DNA of 64,000 nt, taken from the NCBI GenBank assembly GCA_964019415.1, contig OZ025870.1, positions 8,709,915 through 8,773,914 on the forward strand. The letters are read 5' to 3'. The stretch comes from Ianthella basta (Eukaryota; Porifera; Demospongiae; Verongiida; Ianthellidae). Below the pieces are notes generated by a model, which saw only the letters and a list, made by a program, of their open reading frames with translations, was not told the DNA's origin and searched no databases. Made by a program: the position numbers and the translations under genes. Shown here piece after piece: positions 1 through 11,900 of this stretch. Each line of letters starts with the position of its first letter. Within the stretch, counting starts at the first letter, position 1.

Positions 1-1457
1 GTTGCTAATTCTGTTTGAAGTTTTGTAGCTACCAGTCTCTCTCTTGTTCCCTCCCTCCATCTATGTGTATGGTGCACTCATGGCCTCTCATACCCCTCTC
101 AGACTGGAGGTGCCACCATATGTTGTCACAATTAAGTTCATGATCTAATGGCTGATCTTCTCGCCAATGTCTGCCATGACGTCAATGTGGAGCCCCGCTT
201 GCAACCCCTTTCCAGTGAAATATTTTTCACCTGTAGCACAGCAACAGAAGACAACTCAAGGCTAGACATTGCAGCAAGTGGATTCTGCTGTGGAAGATTG
301 AGAGAGCATCTTTCAACGTAAGGGTAATTAACCTTTTTGTCCCCTCAAACCAAACACCACAGATGACCTCTTGCTACCGACGCCTCAAGCATAAGAAGAG
401 GCAGAAGTACGATCAGTGAGTTTGAGAAGTTGAACACGCATCCTTTGTCCCACTGGTGATGTCCTGCACTGGAGGAGCAAGTCCCAGTGCAACTGTATTT
501 CTCAAATGGCTCAACGTACTGTCGTCAGAGAAGAACCCTATCAACTACAGCACGGTCATAGAACTCTTGAGATTCTACCTCAGCCTCGCACTACTGCGTA
601 TCTCGATCATGTGTTTCCACAGTAGCAGATCATCTGCATGCCACCCAAAATGACTTGAACTAGGGATTGCAGATCTGGCCATGACAGAGGGCCAGATCAG
701 ACGATGCTAACTATCTAAACTGTCTTCACAAGCATTCGCCATTATCAATATTTACTGTTATTGTTATAATTGTGTATGTTGTTGCAATGGATTCTTTATT
801 TTGGTTTACTTGTTGCCTATGTGTGTATTATATAAATATTTGATTGTTTGCATGATTTGATTGTAAACATCTGATTGTTTTAATGATCATCGCAATATGT
901 ATATTATATGAAGTCCATGCCATGTGACAGAATTTCAATTTTAAAGTGTATAATAATATGTGACATCTCCATGTCCATACACATAGAAGATTTTCCCATC
1001 ATATTCAAATTCTATGACAGCTATCAAGTAGGCCTGCCTGATTGAATGCAAATGCAAATGGCAGAACATGCTACATTACAAACGCGTATTTCGCCAAAAG
1101 TTTAGCGCGCAGCAGAACAGGCTCTGTATCACCTAGTTCTACACTCCCTTGGCTATCACACAAGACATAGCTCACTGGCGGGAAAACCCGCAGAACTACG
1201 CTACGAGCCATTTAATAACGCGACGATTAGTCGATATTTTCACACTGGGAAAGAGTAAGCCACAAGTTTGAATGCAAATACCGCTTACATTTGGTCACCT
1301 CTATCCATGCAAAGGGTTTCACTTTCCTTGCATGAGTTTTCGTGCAGTAAAGGGGAGAGATTCCTTTGCATAGCTTTCCTCGAGAAAAACTCGTGCGCCC
1401 TTCTGGTTTCCAAACCAAACCTAAGCTGCCGCCATTTATATATGCGAAACAGCCGTG
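1..1457. mobile_element. Right portion of an identical TIR element (left part outside window)
   Basis: It is identical to 7347-8803. It ends in CGAAACAGCCGTG followed by the target copy AGTA at 1458-1461, then the normal cassette intron sequence. Confidence 0.75.
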
Positions 1458-2154
1458 AGTATATGGCAAAGCAATCTTGTGTCTTCTTGGCTTTGGTCTT
1501 TGTAGCTGCTAGATCATGCTTGTATCCTGTGCATCATTGGAAATAGAACACTTTCTGTGTGGACTTTGAAGTGCATATACCTGTGATGGAATGTGTGTTT
1601 GACATGTGTTGTACAATACGTATTGACTGGCATTTATATATCACCAATGTGTTATTTTAACTGTGCAATCTGTAAAGGTAGCCTGGTGACTTGTGCAACT
1701 TGCACTTCCTCGTTCATCCTTCCAATGACTCTAGCTACATATATTTCTAGAATTTCCTACAAACCCCTCTGCATTCTCACATCACTAGCAATTGTCTCAA
1801 CCAGATTACTGATCGCATCTACCTGCTTTATTGAATGATCGTCTAATTTTGTTCACACTTCTCTTATTGTCTTGGCACTCTCAGGATTTCAGTCATTTTC
1901 CATTCCACTTTCTACTCCAGACTCCAAAGTGTTTAAGTTATTACCAAGCATTCATAGACTGCATGCTCTGAAGCACCTCTGCTGAATCTGCCATTACTAC
2001 CTCATTCTGCACTCTATGCTACAAGTAGCATGGGATGCAGATACGGCCTTCCTATCTCAGATGTTCTCTTCCGTGGTAAATTTAATGGAACGTCGTACCC
2101 TGCACATGTAGTCAGTTGATTGAGTGTTAGTCTTATTCCTTTTTGTCTCTGCAG

Positions 2155-2906
2155 AATGGCTGCAATGCCTTTCACTTGTGTGCTGATGGTGGCAATGTTC
2201 CTATTGCTCAGTTCCTTGCCCCCATAATGGAGGACCACTTATTTGATTTGAGTGATGGTGGCTACACAGCCTTGCATTGGGCAGCTCAATCTGGTCAACT
2301 GTCCATGGTGGAGTACTTGGTGAAATCTTGTGGATTTGACTTGAAAGCAAAGGACAAGGTTGGCCTACATTAAATATTTCCTTTGTGTCTGGTCTGTTTT
2401 CTACCTCTCCTGTTTGCTACCTCTGGGCCTTCTGTTTCTGCATGGACGTGGCATAAACGAAGGATGTGATCCTTGATTGTGCTTTAGTTTTGTTTATGTA
2501 TTGCAAGGTCATTGTGTGATTATAGGACTAATTATCACATGTAATACTGCAGAGGCTCGTAGTTAGTTCGTATTTGTGACAACAATGTCTTTCAAGTTCA
2601 AGCGAGCTGAATTTTGACCATTCACTGACAGTAACTGTTGCGTTCCTGCTCATTACATGATTGCCAATGTGTAAATTGCACATGTACCGAGTAGAATACA
2701 ATCTCGAGTATTGACAGACCTGTTGTTGTAATGTTGCACCTTTATACATGTCACACACTATAAGGCATCACCTGGTATCATATTCCATTGCTTCCTTTAA
2801 TGAACAGTGGGGCAAGACGCCCCTTTTGACAGCAGTGCTCAGTGGTCATACTGATGTAGCTTGCTTCTTACTGGAGAGTGGCAGTGATGTCCATGAACAG
2901 GACAAT
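2155..2906 (+). CDS. Ankyrin cassette 1 (type a): exons 2155-2358 and 2808-2906
   Basis: Exon A (204 nt, 68 aa) opens NGCNAFHLCADGGNVPIAQF after gtctctgcag and ends KAKDK before gttggc. Exon B (99 nt, 33 aa) is exactly one ankyrin repeat, WGKTPLLTAVLSGHTDVACF..., between tgaacag and gtgagta. Both exons are phase 0 at both ends. The exons match cassette 4, and the only exon change in cassette 7 is one D-to-H substitution. Confidence 0.8.
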
Positions 2907-5900
2907 GTGAGTATTTGGTAAAGCAATCTTATGGCCTCTTGGTATTGGTCTTTGCAGTTGCTAGATCATGCTTGTATCCTGTGCATCATTGGAAATAGAA
3001 CACTTTCTGTGTGGACTTTGAAGTGTATATACCTGTGATGGAATGTGTGTTTGACATGTGTTGTACAATACGTATTGACTGGCATTTATATGTCACCATC
3101 ATGTTATTTTAACCGTGCAATCTGTAAAGGTAGCCTGGTGACTTGCGCAACTGGCACTGCCTCGTTCATCCTTCCAGTGACTCTAGCTACGTATATTTCT
3201 AGAATTTCCTAGGAACCCCTGTACATTCTCACATCACTAGCAATTGTCTCAACCAGATTACTGATCGCATCTACCTGCTTTATTGAAAGATCGTCTAATT
3301 TAGTTCACACTCCTCTTATTGTCTTGGCACTCTCAGGATTTCAATCATTTTCCATTCCACTTTCTGCTCCAGACTCCAAAGTGTTTAAGTTATTACCAAA
3401 CATTCATAGACTGCATGCTCTGGAGCACCTCTGCTGAATCTGCCATTTATACCTCATTCTGCACTCTATGCTACAAGTAGCATGGGATGCAGATACGGCC
3501 TTCCTATCTCAAATGTTCTCCTCCGTGGTAAATTTAATGGAACGTCCTGCCCTGCACATGTAGTCAGTTGATAGAGTGTTAGTCTTATTCCTTTTTGTCT
3601 CTGCAGAATGGCTGCAATGCCTTTCACTTGTGTGCTGATGGTGGCAATGTTGCCATTGCTCAGTTTCTTGCCCCCATGATGGAGGACCACCTATTTGATT
3701 TGAGTGATGGTGGCTACACAGCCTTCCACTGGGCAGCTCAATCTGGTCAACTGTCCATGGTGGAGTACTTGGTGAAATCTTGTGGATTTGACTTGAAAGC
3801 AAAGGACAAGGTTGGCCTACTTTAAATATTTCCTTGTTGTCTGGTCTGTTTTCTACCTCTCCTGTTTTCTACCTCTCTGGGCCTTCTGTTTCTGCATGGA
3901 CGTGGCATAAACGAAGGATGTGATACTTGATTGTGCTTTAGTTTTGTTTATGTATTGCAAGTTCATTGTGTGATTATATGACTAATTATCACATGTAATA
4001 CTGCAGAGGCTCATAGTTAGTTCGTATTTGTGACAACAATGTCTTTCAAGTTTAAGCAAGCTGAATTTTGACCATTCACTGACAGTAACTGTTGTGTTCC
4101 TGCTCAGTACATGATTGCCAATGTGTAAATTGCACATGTACCGAGTAGAATACAGTCTTGGGTATTGACAGACCTGTGGTTGTAATGGTGCACCTTTATA
4201 CATGTCACACACTGTAAGGCATCACCTGGTGTCATATTCCATTGCTTCCCTTAATGAACAGTGGGGCAGGACTCCTTTTTTGAGAGCAGTGCTCAGTGGT
4301 CATGCTGATGTAGCTCGCTTCTTACTGGAGAGTGGCAGTGATGTCCATGAACAGGACAATGTGAGTATGGTAGAGCAACCTTGTGTCTTCTTGGTTTTGG
4401 TCTTTGTAGTTGCTAGATCATGCTTGTATCCTCTGCATCATTGGAAATAGAACACATTCTTTGTGGACTTTGAAGTGTATATACCTGTGATGAAATGTGT
4501 GTTTGACATGTGTTGTACAATACGTATCGACTGGCATTTATATGTCACCAATGTGTTATTTTAACTGTGCAATCTGTAAAGGTAGCCTGGTGACTTGTGC
4601 AACTTGCACTTCCTCGTTCATCCTTCCAGTGACTCTAGCTACGTATATTTCTAGAATTTCCTACGAACCCCTCTGCATTCTCACATTATTAGCAATTGTC
4701 TCAACCAGATTCCTTATTGCATGTACCTGCTTTATTGAATGATCGTCTAATTTAGTTCACACTCCCCTTATTGTCCTGGCACTCTCAGGATTTTAGTCAT
4801 TTTCCATTCCACTTTCTGCTCCAAACTCCAAAGTGTTTAAGTTATTAGAGAGTTTAGGATTCCCGTATACGCCTAACCTCAAACGTCCGTGTGACGTCAC
4901 CACGTTACACGTTCACGTACACATAGGCGTGGAAGAAAAGTAACTTTAGATTGTCATGTAAAGAAGTACGTACGTACGACGAGATTACAGGATCTAAATG
5001 TTATAATGGAGGCAAAACTCAGATTTGTTTAGCCGTAAACTGCACTGGTAGAAGCGGCACACATTCGTCTTTCCATTCCAAGGAAGTCTGGAAGCCGAGA
5101 CCACATACGAAAATAGCAGCCCCGACTCTTGAGTCAACAGCGACGAAAACGACTTGAACGTTTTGCTGGTCAATTAGCAACGTCTTGCCAAGGCACTGGC
5201 TACCTGATTGGAGGCATCCAGCGTGAAATCCTGCAAGAAAAAGGCTAGGAACAATGTAGTTAGGGCAAGACTTACCATCTCTCATATAACGCAGTTGTAC
5301 TCTGCGAAAGACTTAGGATCCCACGTAAATGGCATTCGAATAGCTGCACAAGATGTTATTCTACACAATTCAACTCACAAAACGGCAAACAAGCAAAGAA
5401 GAGCGAAAAGCGCAGCAACCAAAATCCTAACGGCTAGCAAGGGGTCTAGCCGTTAAAAACGTTGCAGGCATACGTGAGAGCTAATGTGAACGTGGGATCA
5501 CGTGATATTTTAGTGACGTTTCATGACGTTTTCACGTTTGACGTTAGGCGTAAACGGCAATCTTAAACTCTCTATTACCAAACATTCATAGACTGCATGC
5601 TCTGAAGCACCTCTGCTGAATCTGCCATTACTACCTCATTCTGCACTCTATGCTACAAGTAGCATGGGATGCAGATACGGCCTTCCTATCTCATATGTTC
5701 TCTACCATGGCAATTTTAATGGAATGTCCTGCCCTGCACATGTAGTCAGTTGATAGAGGGTTAGTCTTATTCTTTTTTGTCTCTGCAGAATGGCTGCAAT
5801 GCCTTTCACTTGTGTGCTGGTGGTGGCAATGTTGCCATTGCTCAGTTTCTTGCCCCCATGATGAAGGACCACCTATTTGATTTGAGTGATGGTGGCTACA

Positions 5901-8900
5901 CAGCCTTGCATTGGGCAGCTCAATCTGGTCAACTGTCCATGGTGGAGTACTTGGTTGAAATCTTGTGGATTTGACTTGAAAGCAAAGGATAAGGTTGGCC
6001 TACTTTAGATATTTCCTCGTTCTCTGGTCTGTTTTCTACCTCTCCTGTATGCTACCTCTCCGGACCTTCTGTTTCTGCATGGACGTGGCATAAACGAAAG
6101 ATATGATACGTACTTGATTGTGCTTTAGTTTTGTTCATGTATTGCAAGTTCATTGTGTGGTTTTAGGACTAATTATCAAATGTAATACTGCCGAGGCGCA
6201 TAGTTAGTTCGTATTTGTGACAACAATGTCTTTCAAGTTTAAGCAAGCTGAATTTTGACCATTCACTGACAGTAACTGTTACGTTCCTGCTCAGTTCATG
6301 ATTGCCAATGTGTAAATTGCGAAAATACTAAGTAAAATACAGTCTCGAGTATTGACAGACCTGTGGTTGTAATGTTGCGCCTTTATACATGTCACACACT
6401 GTAAGGCATCACCTGGTGTCATATTCCATTGCTTCCCTTAATGAACAGTGGGGCAGGACTCCTTTTTTGAGAGCAGTGCTCAGTGGTCATGCTGATGTAG
6501 CTCGCTTCTTACTGGAGAGTGGCAGTGATGTCCATGAACAGGACAATGTGAGTACACGGCTGTTTCGAGGCGGCAACTTAGTTTTCCGAAATGGAAAATT
6601 GGGAATGGGAATGGGTATACGTGTACAACGACTGTCGTCGATGTCGGCCAGTTACTGCCTTTCCCCCAGGCCATCTTCGCTGCCAAGGAGGCCGGAACTC
6701 TGCATCTGGTTAGATCTGACCAAGTAAAGGTGAGCTGTGCTTTAAAAATTGTGGAACATGGCTTTACGTTACGAAACTAGCCAGTTTCCCCGCAAAGGTT
6801 AAAATGGCTCGTAGCGTAGTTCTGCGGGTTTTCCCGCCAGTGAGCTATGTCTTGTGTGATAGCCAAGGGAGTGTAGAGCTAGGCGATACAGAGCCTGTTC
6901 TGCTGCGCGCTAAACTTTTGGCGAAATACGCGTTTGTAATGTAGCATGTTCTGCCATTTGCATTTGCCTTGCGCAATTATCATATTAGCTATGCACACTA
7001 ACTTTCTCACATTTCCACAGTCAACTCCATGAAATTTACATTAATCTGTACATGTGCAGATCAAGTTTGCTCTTCATGTATATGTAGCCACATGTTTAGC
7101 TGTGCAGCAGCCAGTACAGCAGTTAGCTATGTGTGTAGCTGCCGTTGCTTCTTGAAATCAAAGATGGCATAGCTAAGCAACTGAGCTAGCTAATTTTTGT
7201 TTGTAAATGCTGACAGCATGACATATGTAAATGACACAATCAGGCAATCAGCATGTAACTGTGGAAAATGCAGATGTTCAAAATACATGAGTATTAATGA
7301 ATACAGCTATGTTTCATAGTAGGGTAGTCAGTTCTAAAATACATAAGTTGCTAATTCTGTTTGAAGTTTTGTAGCTACCAGTCTCTCTCTTGTTCCCTCC
7401 CTCCATCTATGTGTATGGTGCACTCATGGCCTCTCATACCCCTCTCAGACTGGAGGTGCCACCATATGTTGTCACAATTAAGTTCATGATCTAATGGCTG
7501 ATCTTCTCGCCAATGTCTGCCATGACGTCAATGTGGAGCCCCGCTTGCAACCCCTTTCCAGTGAAATATTTTTCACCTGTAGCACAGCAACAGAAGACAA
7601 CTCAAGGCTAGACATTGCAGCAAGTGGATTCTGCTGTGGAAGATTGAGAGAGCATCTTTCAACGTAAGGGTAATTAACCTTTTTGTCCCCTCAAACCAAA
7701 CACCACAGATGACCTCTTGCTACCGACGCCTCAAGCATAAGAAGAGGCAGAAGTACGATCAGTGAGTTTGAGAAGTTGAACACGCATCCTTTGTCCCACT
7801 GGTGATGTCCTGCACTGGAGGAGCAAGTCCCAGTGCAACTGTATTTCTCAAATGGCTCAACGTACTGTCGTCAGAGAAGAACCCTATCAACTACAGCACG
7901 GTCATAGAACTCTTGAGATTCTACCTCAGCCTCGCACTACTGCGTATCTCGATCATGTGTTTCCACAGTAGCAGATCATCTGCATGCCACCCAAAATGAC
8001 TTGAACTAGGGATTGCAGATCTGGCCATGACAGAGGGCCAGATCAGACGATGCTAACTATCTAAACTGTCTTCACAAGCATTCGCCATTATCAATATTTA
8101 CTGTTATTGTTATAATTGTGTATGTTGTTGCAATGGATTCTTTATTTTGGTTTACTTGTTGCCTATGTGTGTATTATATAAATATTTGATTGTTTGCATG
8201 ATTTGATTGTAAACATCTGATTGTTTTAATGATCATCGCAATATGTATATTATATGAAGTCCATGCCATGTGACAGAATTTCAATTTTAAAGTGTATAAT
8301 AATATGTGACATCTCCATGTCCATACACATAGAAGATTTTCCCATCATATTCAAATTCTATGACAGCTATCAAGTAGGCCTGCCTGATTGAATGCAAATG
8401 CAAATGGCAGAACATGCTACATTACAAACGCGTATTTCGCCAAAAGTTTAGCGCGCAGCAGAACAGGCTCTGTATCACCTAGTTCTACACTCCCTTGGCT
8501 ATCACACAAGACATAGCTCACTGGCGGGAAAACCCGCAGAACTACGCTACGAGCCATTTAATAACGCGACGATTAGTCGATATTTTCACACTGGGAAAGA
8601 GTAAGCCACAAGTTTGAATGCAAATACCGCTTACATTTGGTCACCTCTATCCATGCAAAGGGTTTCACTTTCCTTGCATGAGTTTTCGTGCAGTAAAGGG
8701 GAGAGATTCCTTTGCATAGCTTTCCTCGAGAAAAACTCGTGCGCCCTTCTGGTTTCCAAACCAAACCTAAGCTGCCGCCATTTATATATGCGAAACAGCC
8801 GTGAGTATATGGCAAAGCAATCTTGTGTCTTCTTGGCTTTGGTCTTTGTAGCTGCTAGATCATGCTTGTATCCTGTGCATCATTGGAAATAGAACACTTT

Positions 8901-11900
8901 CTGTGTGGACTTTGAAGTGCATATACCTGTGATGGAATGTGTGTTTGACATGTGTTGTACAATACGTATTGACTGGCATTTATATATCACCAATGTGTTA
9001 TTTTAACTGTGCAATCTGTAAAGGTAGCCTGGTGACTTGTGCAACTTGCACTTCCTCGTTCATCCTTCCAATGACTCTAGCTACATATATTTCTAGAATT
9101 TCCTACAAACCCCTCTGCATTCTCACATCACTAGCAATTGTCTCAACCAGATTACTGATCGCATCTACCTGCTTTATTGAATGATCGTCTAATTTTGTTC
9201 ACACTTCTCTTATTGTCTTGGCACTCTCAGGATTTCAGTCATTTTCCATTCCACTTTCTACTCCAGACTCCAAAGTGTTTAAGTTATTACCAAGCATTCA
9301 TAGACTGCATGCTCTGAAGCACCTCTGCTGAATCTGCCATTACTACCTCATTCTGCACTCTATGCTACAAGTAGCATGGGATGCAGATACGGCCTTCCTA
9401 TCTCAGATGTTCTCTTCCGTGGTAAATTTAATGGAACGTCGTACCCTGCACATGTAGTCAGTTGATTGAGTGTTAGTCTTATTCCTTTTTGTCTCTGCAG
9501 AATGGCTGCAATGCCTTTCACTTGTGTGCTGATGGTGGCAATGTTCCTATTGCTCAGTTCCTTGCCCCCATAATGGAGGACCACTTATTTGATTTGAGTG
9601 ATGGTGGCTACACAGCCTTGCATTGGGCAGCTCAATCTGGTCAACTGTCCATGGTGGAGTACTTGGTGAAATCTTGTGGATTTGACTTGAAAGCAAAGGA
9701 CAAGGTTGGCCTACATTAAATATTTCCTTTGTGTCTGGTCTGTTTTCTACCTCTCCTGTTTGCTACCTCTGGGCCTTCTGTTTCTGCATGGACGTGGCAT
9801 AAACGAAGGATGTGATCCTTGATTGTGCTTTAGTTTTGTTTATGTATTGCAAGGTCATTGTGTGATTATAGGACTAATTATCACATGTAATACTGCAGAG
9901 GCTCGTAGTTAGTTCGTATTTGTGACAACAATGTCTTTCAAGTTCAAGCGAGCTGAATTTTGACCATTCACTGACAGTAACTGTTGCGTTCCTGCTCATT
10001 ACATGATTGCCAATGTGTAAATTGCACATGTACCGAGTAGAATACAATCTCGAGTATTGACAGACCTGTTGTTGTAATGTTGCACCTTTATACATGTCAC
10101 ACACTATAAGGCATCACCTGGTATCATATTCCATTGCTTCCTTTAATGAACAGTGGGGCAAGACGCCCCTTTTGACAGCAGTGCTCAGTGGTCATACTGA
10201 TGTAGCTTGCTTCTTACTGGAGAGTGGCAGTGATGTCCATGAACAGGACAATGTGAGTATTTGGTAAAGCAATCTTATGGCCTCTTGGTATTGGTCTTTG
10301 CAGTTGCTAGATCATGCTTGTATCCTGTGCATCATTGGAAATAGAACACTTTCTGTGTGGACTTTGAAGTGTATATACCTGTGATGGAATGTGTGTTTGA
10401 CATGTGTTGTACAATACGTATTGACTGGCATTTATATGTCACCATCATGTTATTTTAACCGTGCAATCTGTAAAGGTAGCCTGGTGACTTGCGCAACTGG
10501 CACTGCCTCGTTCATCCTTCCAGTGACTCTAGCTACGTATATTTCTAGAATTTCCTAGGAACCCCTGTACATTCTCACATCACTAGCAATTGTCTCAACC
10601 AGATTACTGATCGCATCTACCTGCTTTATTGAAAGATCGTCTAATTTAGTTCACACTCCTCTTATTGTCTTGGCACTCTCAGGATTTCAATCATTTTCCA
10701 TTCCACTTTCTGCTCCAGACTCCAAAGTGTTTAAGTTATTACCAAACATTCATAGACTGCATGCTCTGGAGCACCTCTGCTGAATCTGCCATTTATACCT
10801 CATTCTGCACTCTATGCTACAAGTAGCATGGGATGCAGATACGGCCTTCCTATCTCAAATGTTCTCCTCCGTGGTAAATTTAATGGAACGTCCTGCCCTG
10901 CACATGTAGTCAGTTGATAGAGTGTTAGTCTTATTCCTTTTTGTCTCTGCAGAATGGCTGCAATGCCTTTCACTTGTGTGCTGATGGTGGCAATGTTGCC
11001 ATTGCTCAGTTTCTTGCCCCCATGATGGAGGACCACCTATTTGATTTGAGTGATGGTGGCTACACAGCCTTCCACTGGGCAGCTCAATCTGGTCAACTGT
11101 CCATGGTGGAGTACTTGGTGAAATCTTGTGGATTTGACTTGAAAGCAAAGGACAAGGTTGGCCTACTTTAAATATTTCCTTGTTGTCTGGTCTGTTTTCT
11201 ACCTCTCCTGTTTTCTACCTCTCTGGGCCTTCTGTTTCTGCATGGACGTGGCATAAACGAAGGATGTGATACTTGATTGTGCTTTAGTTTTGTTTATGTA
11301 TTGCAAGTTCATTGTGTGATTATATGACTAATTATCACATGTAATACTGCAGAGGCTCATAGTTAGTTCGTATTTGTGACAACAATGTCTTTCAAGTTTA
11401 AGCAAGCTGAATTTTGACCATTCACTGACAGTAACTGTTGTGTTCCTGCTCAGTACATGATTGCCAATGTGTAAATTGCACATGTACCGAGTAGAATACA
11501 GTCTTGGGTATTGACAGACCTGTGGTTGTAATGGTGCACCTTTATACATGTCACACACTGTAAGGCATCACCTGGTGTCATATTCCATTGCTTCCCTTAA
11601 TGAACAGTGGGGCAGGACTCCTTTTTTGAGAGCAGTGCTCAGTGGTCATGCTGATGTAGCTCGCTTCTTACTGGAGAGTGGCAGTGATGTCCATGAACAG
11701 GACAATGTGAGTATGGTAGAGCAACCTTGTGTCTTCTTGGTTTTGGTCTTTGTAGTTGCTAGATCATGCTTGTATCCTCTGCATCATTGGAAATAGAACA
11801 CATTCTTTGTGGACTTTGAAGTGTATATACCTGTGATGAAATGTGTGTTTGACATGTGTTGTACAATACGTATCGACTGGCATTTATATGTCACCAATGT

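Larger units (their letters stand above)
1..7346 (+). repeat. Tandem duplication block, copy 1 (7,346 bp)
   Basis: It contains the right part of a TIR element (1-1457), cassettes 1-3, a MITE (4848-5572) and the left part of the next TIR element (6555-7346). The sequence restarts at 7347 with the same bases as position 1. The only difference I found in the shared 6.55 kb is the extra T near 5955. Confidence 0.9.

Noticed and set aside
1593..1838. 81-codon open frame (MCLTCVVQYV...) repeated in several cassette introns
   Set aside because: It lies between proven splice sites, is interrupted in cassettes 2 and 5 (stop after ISRIS) and has no homology. Its repetition follows from cassette duplication.
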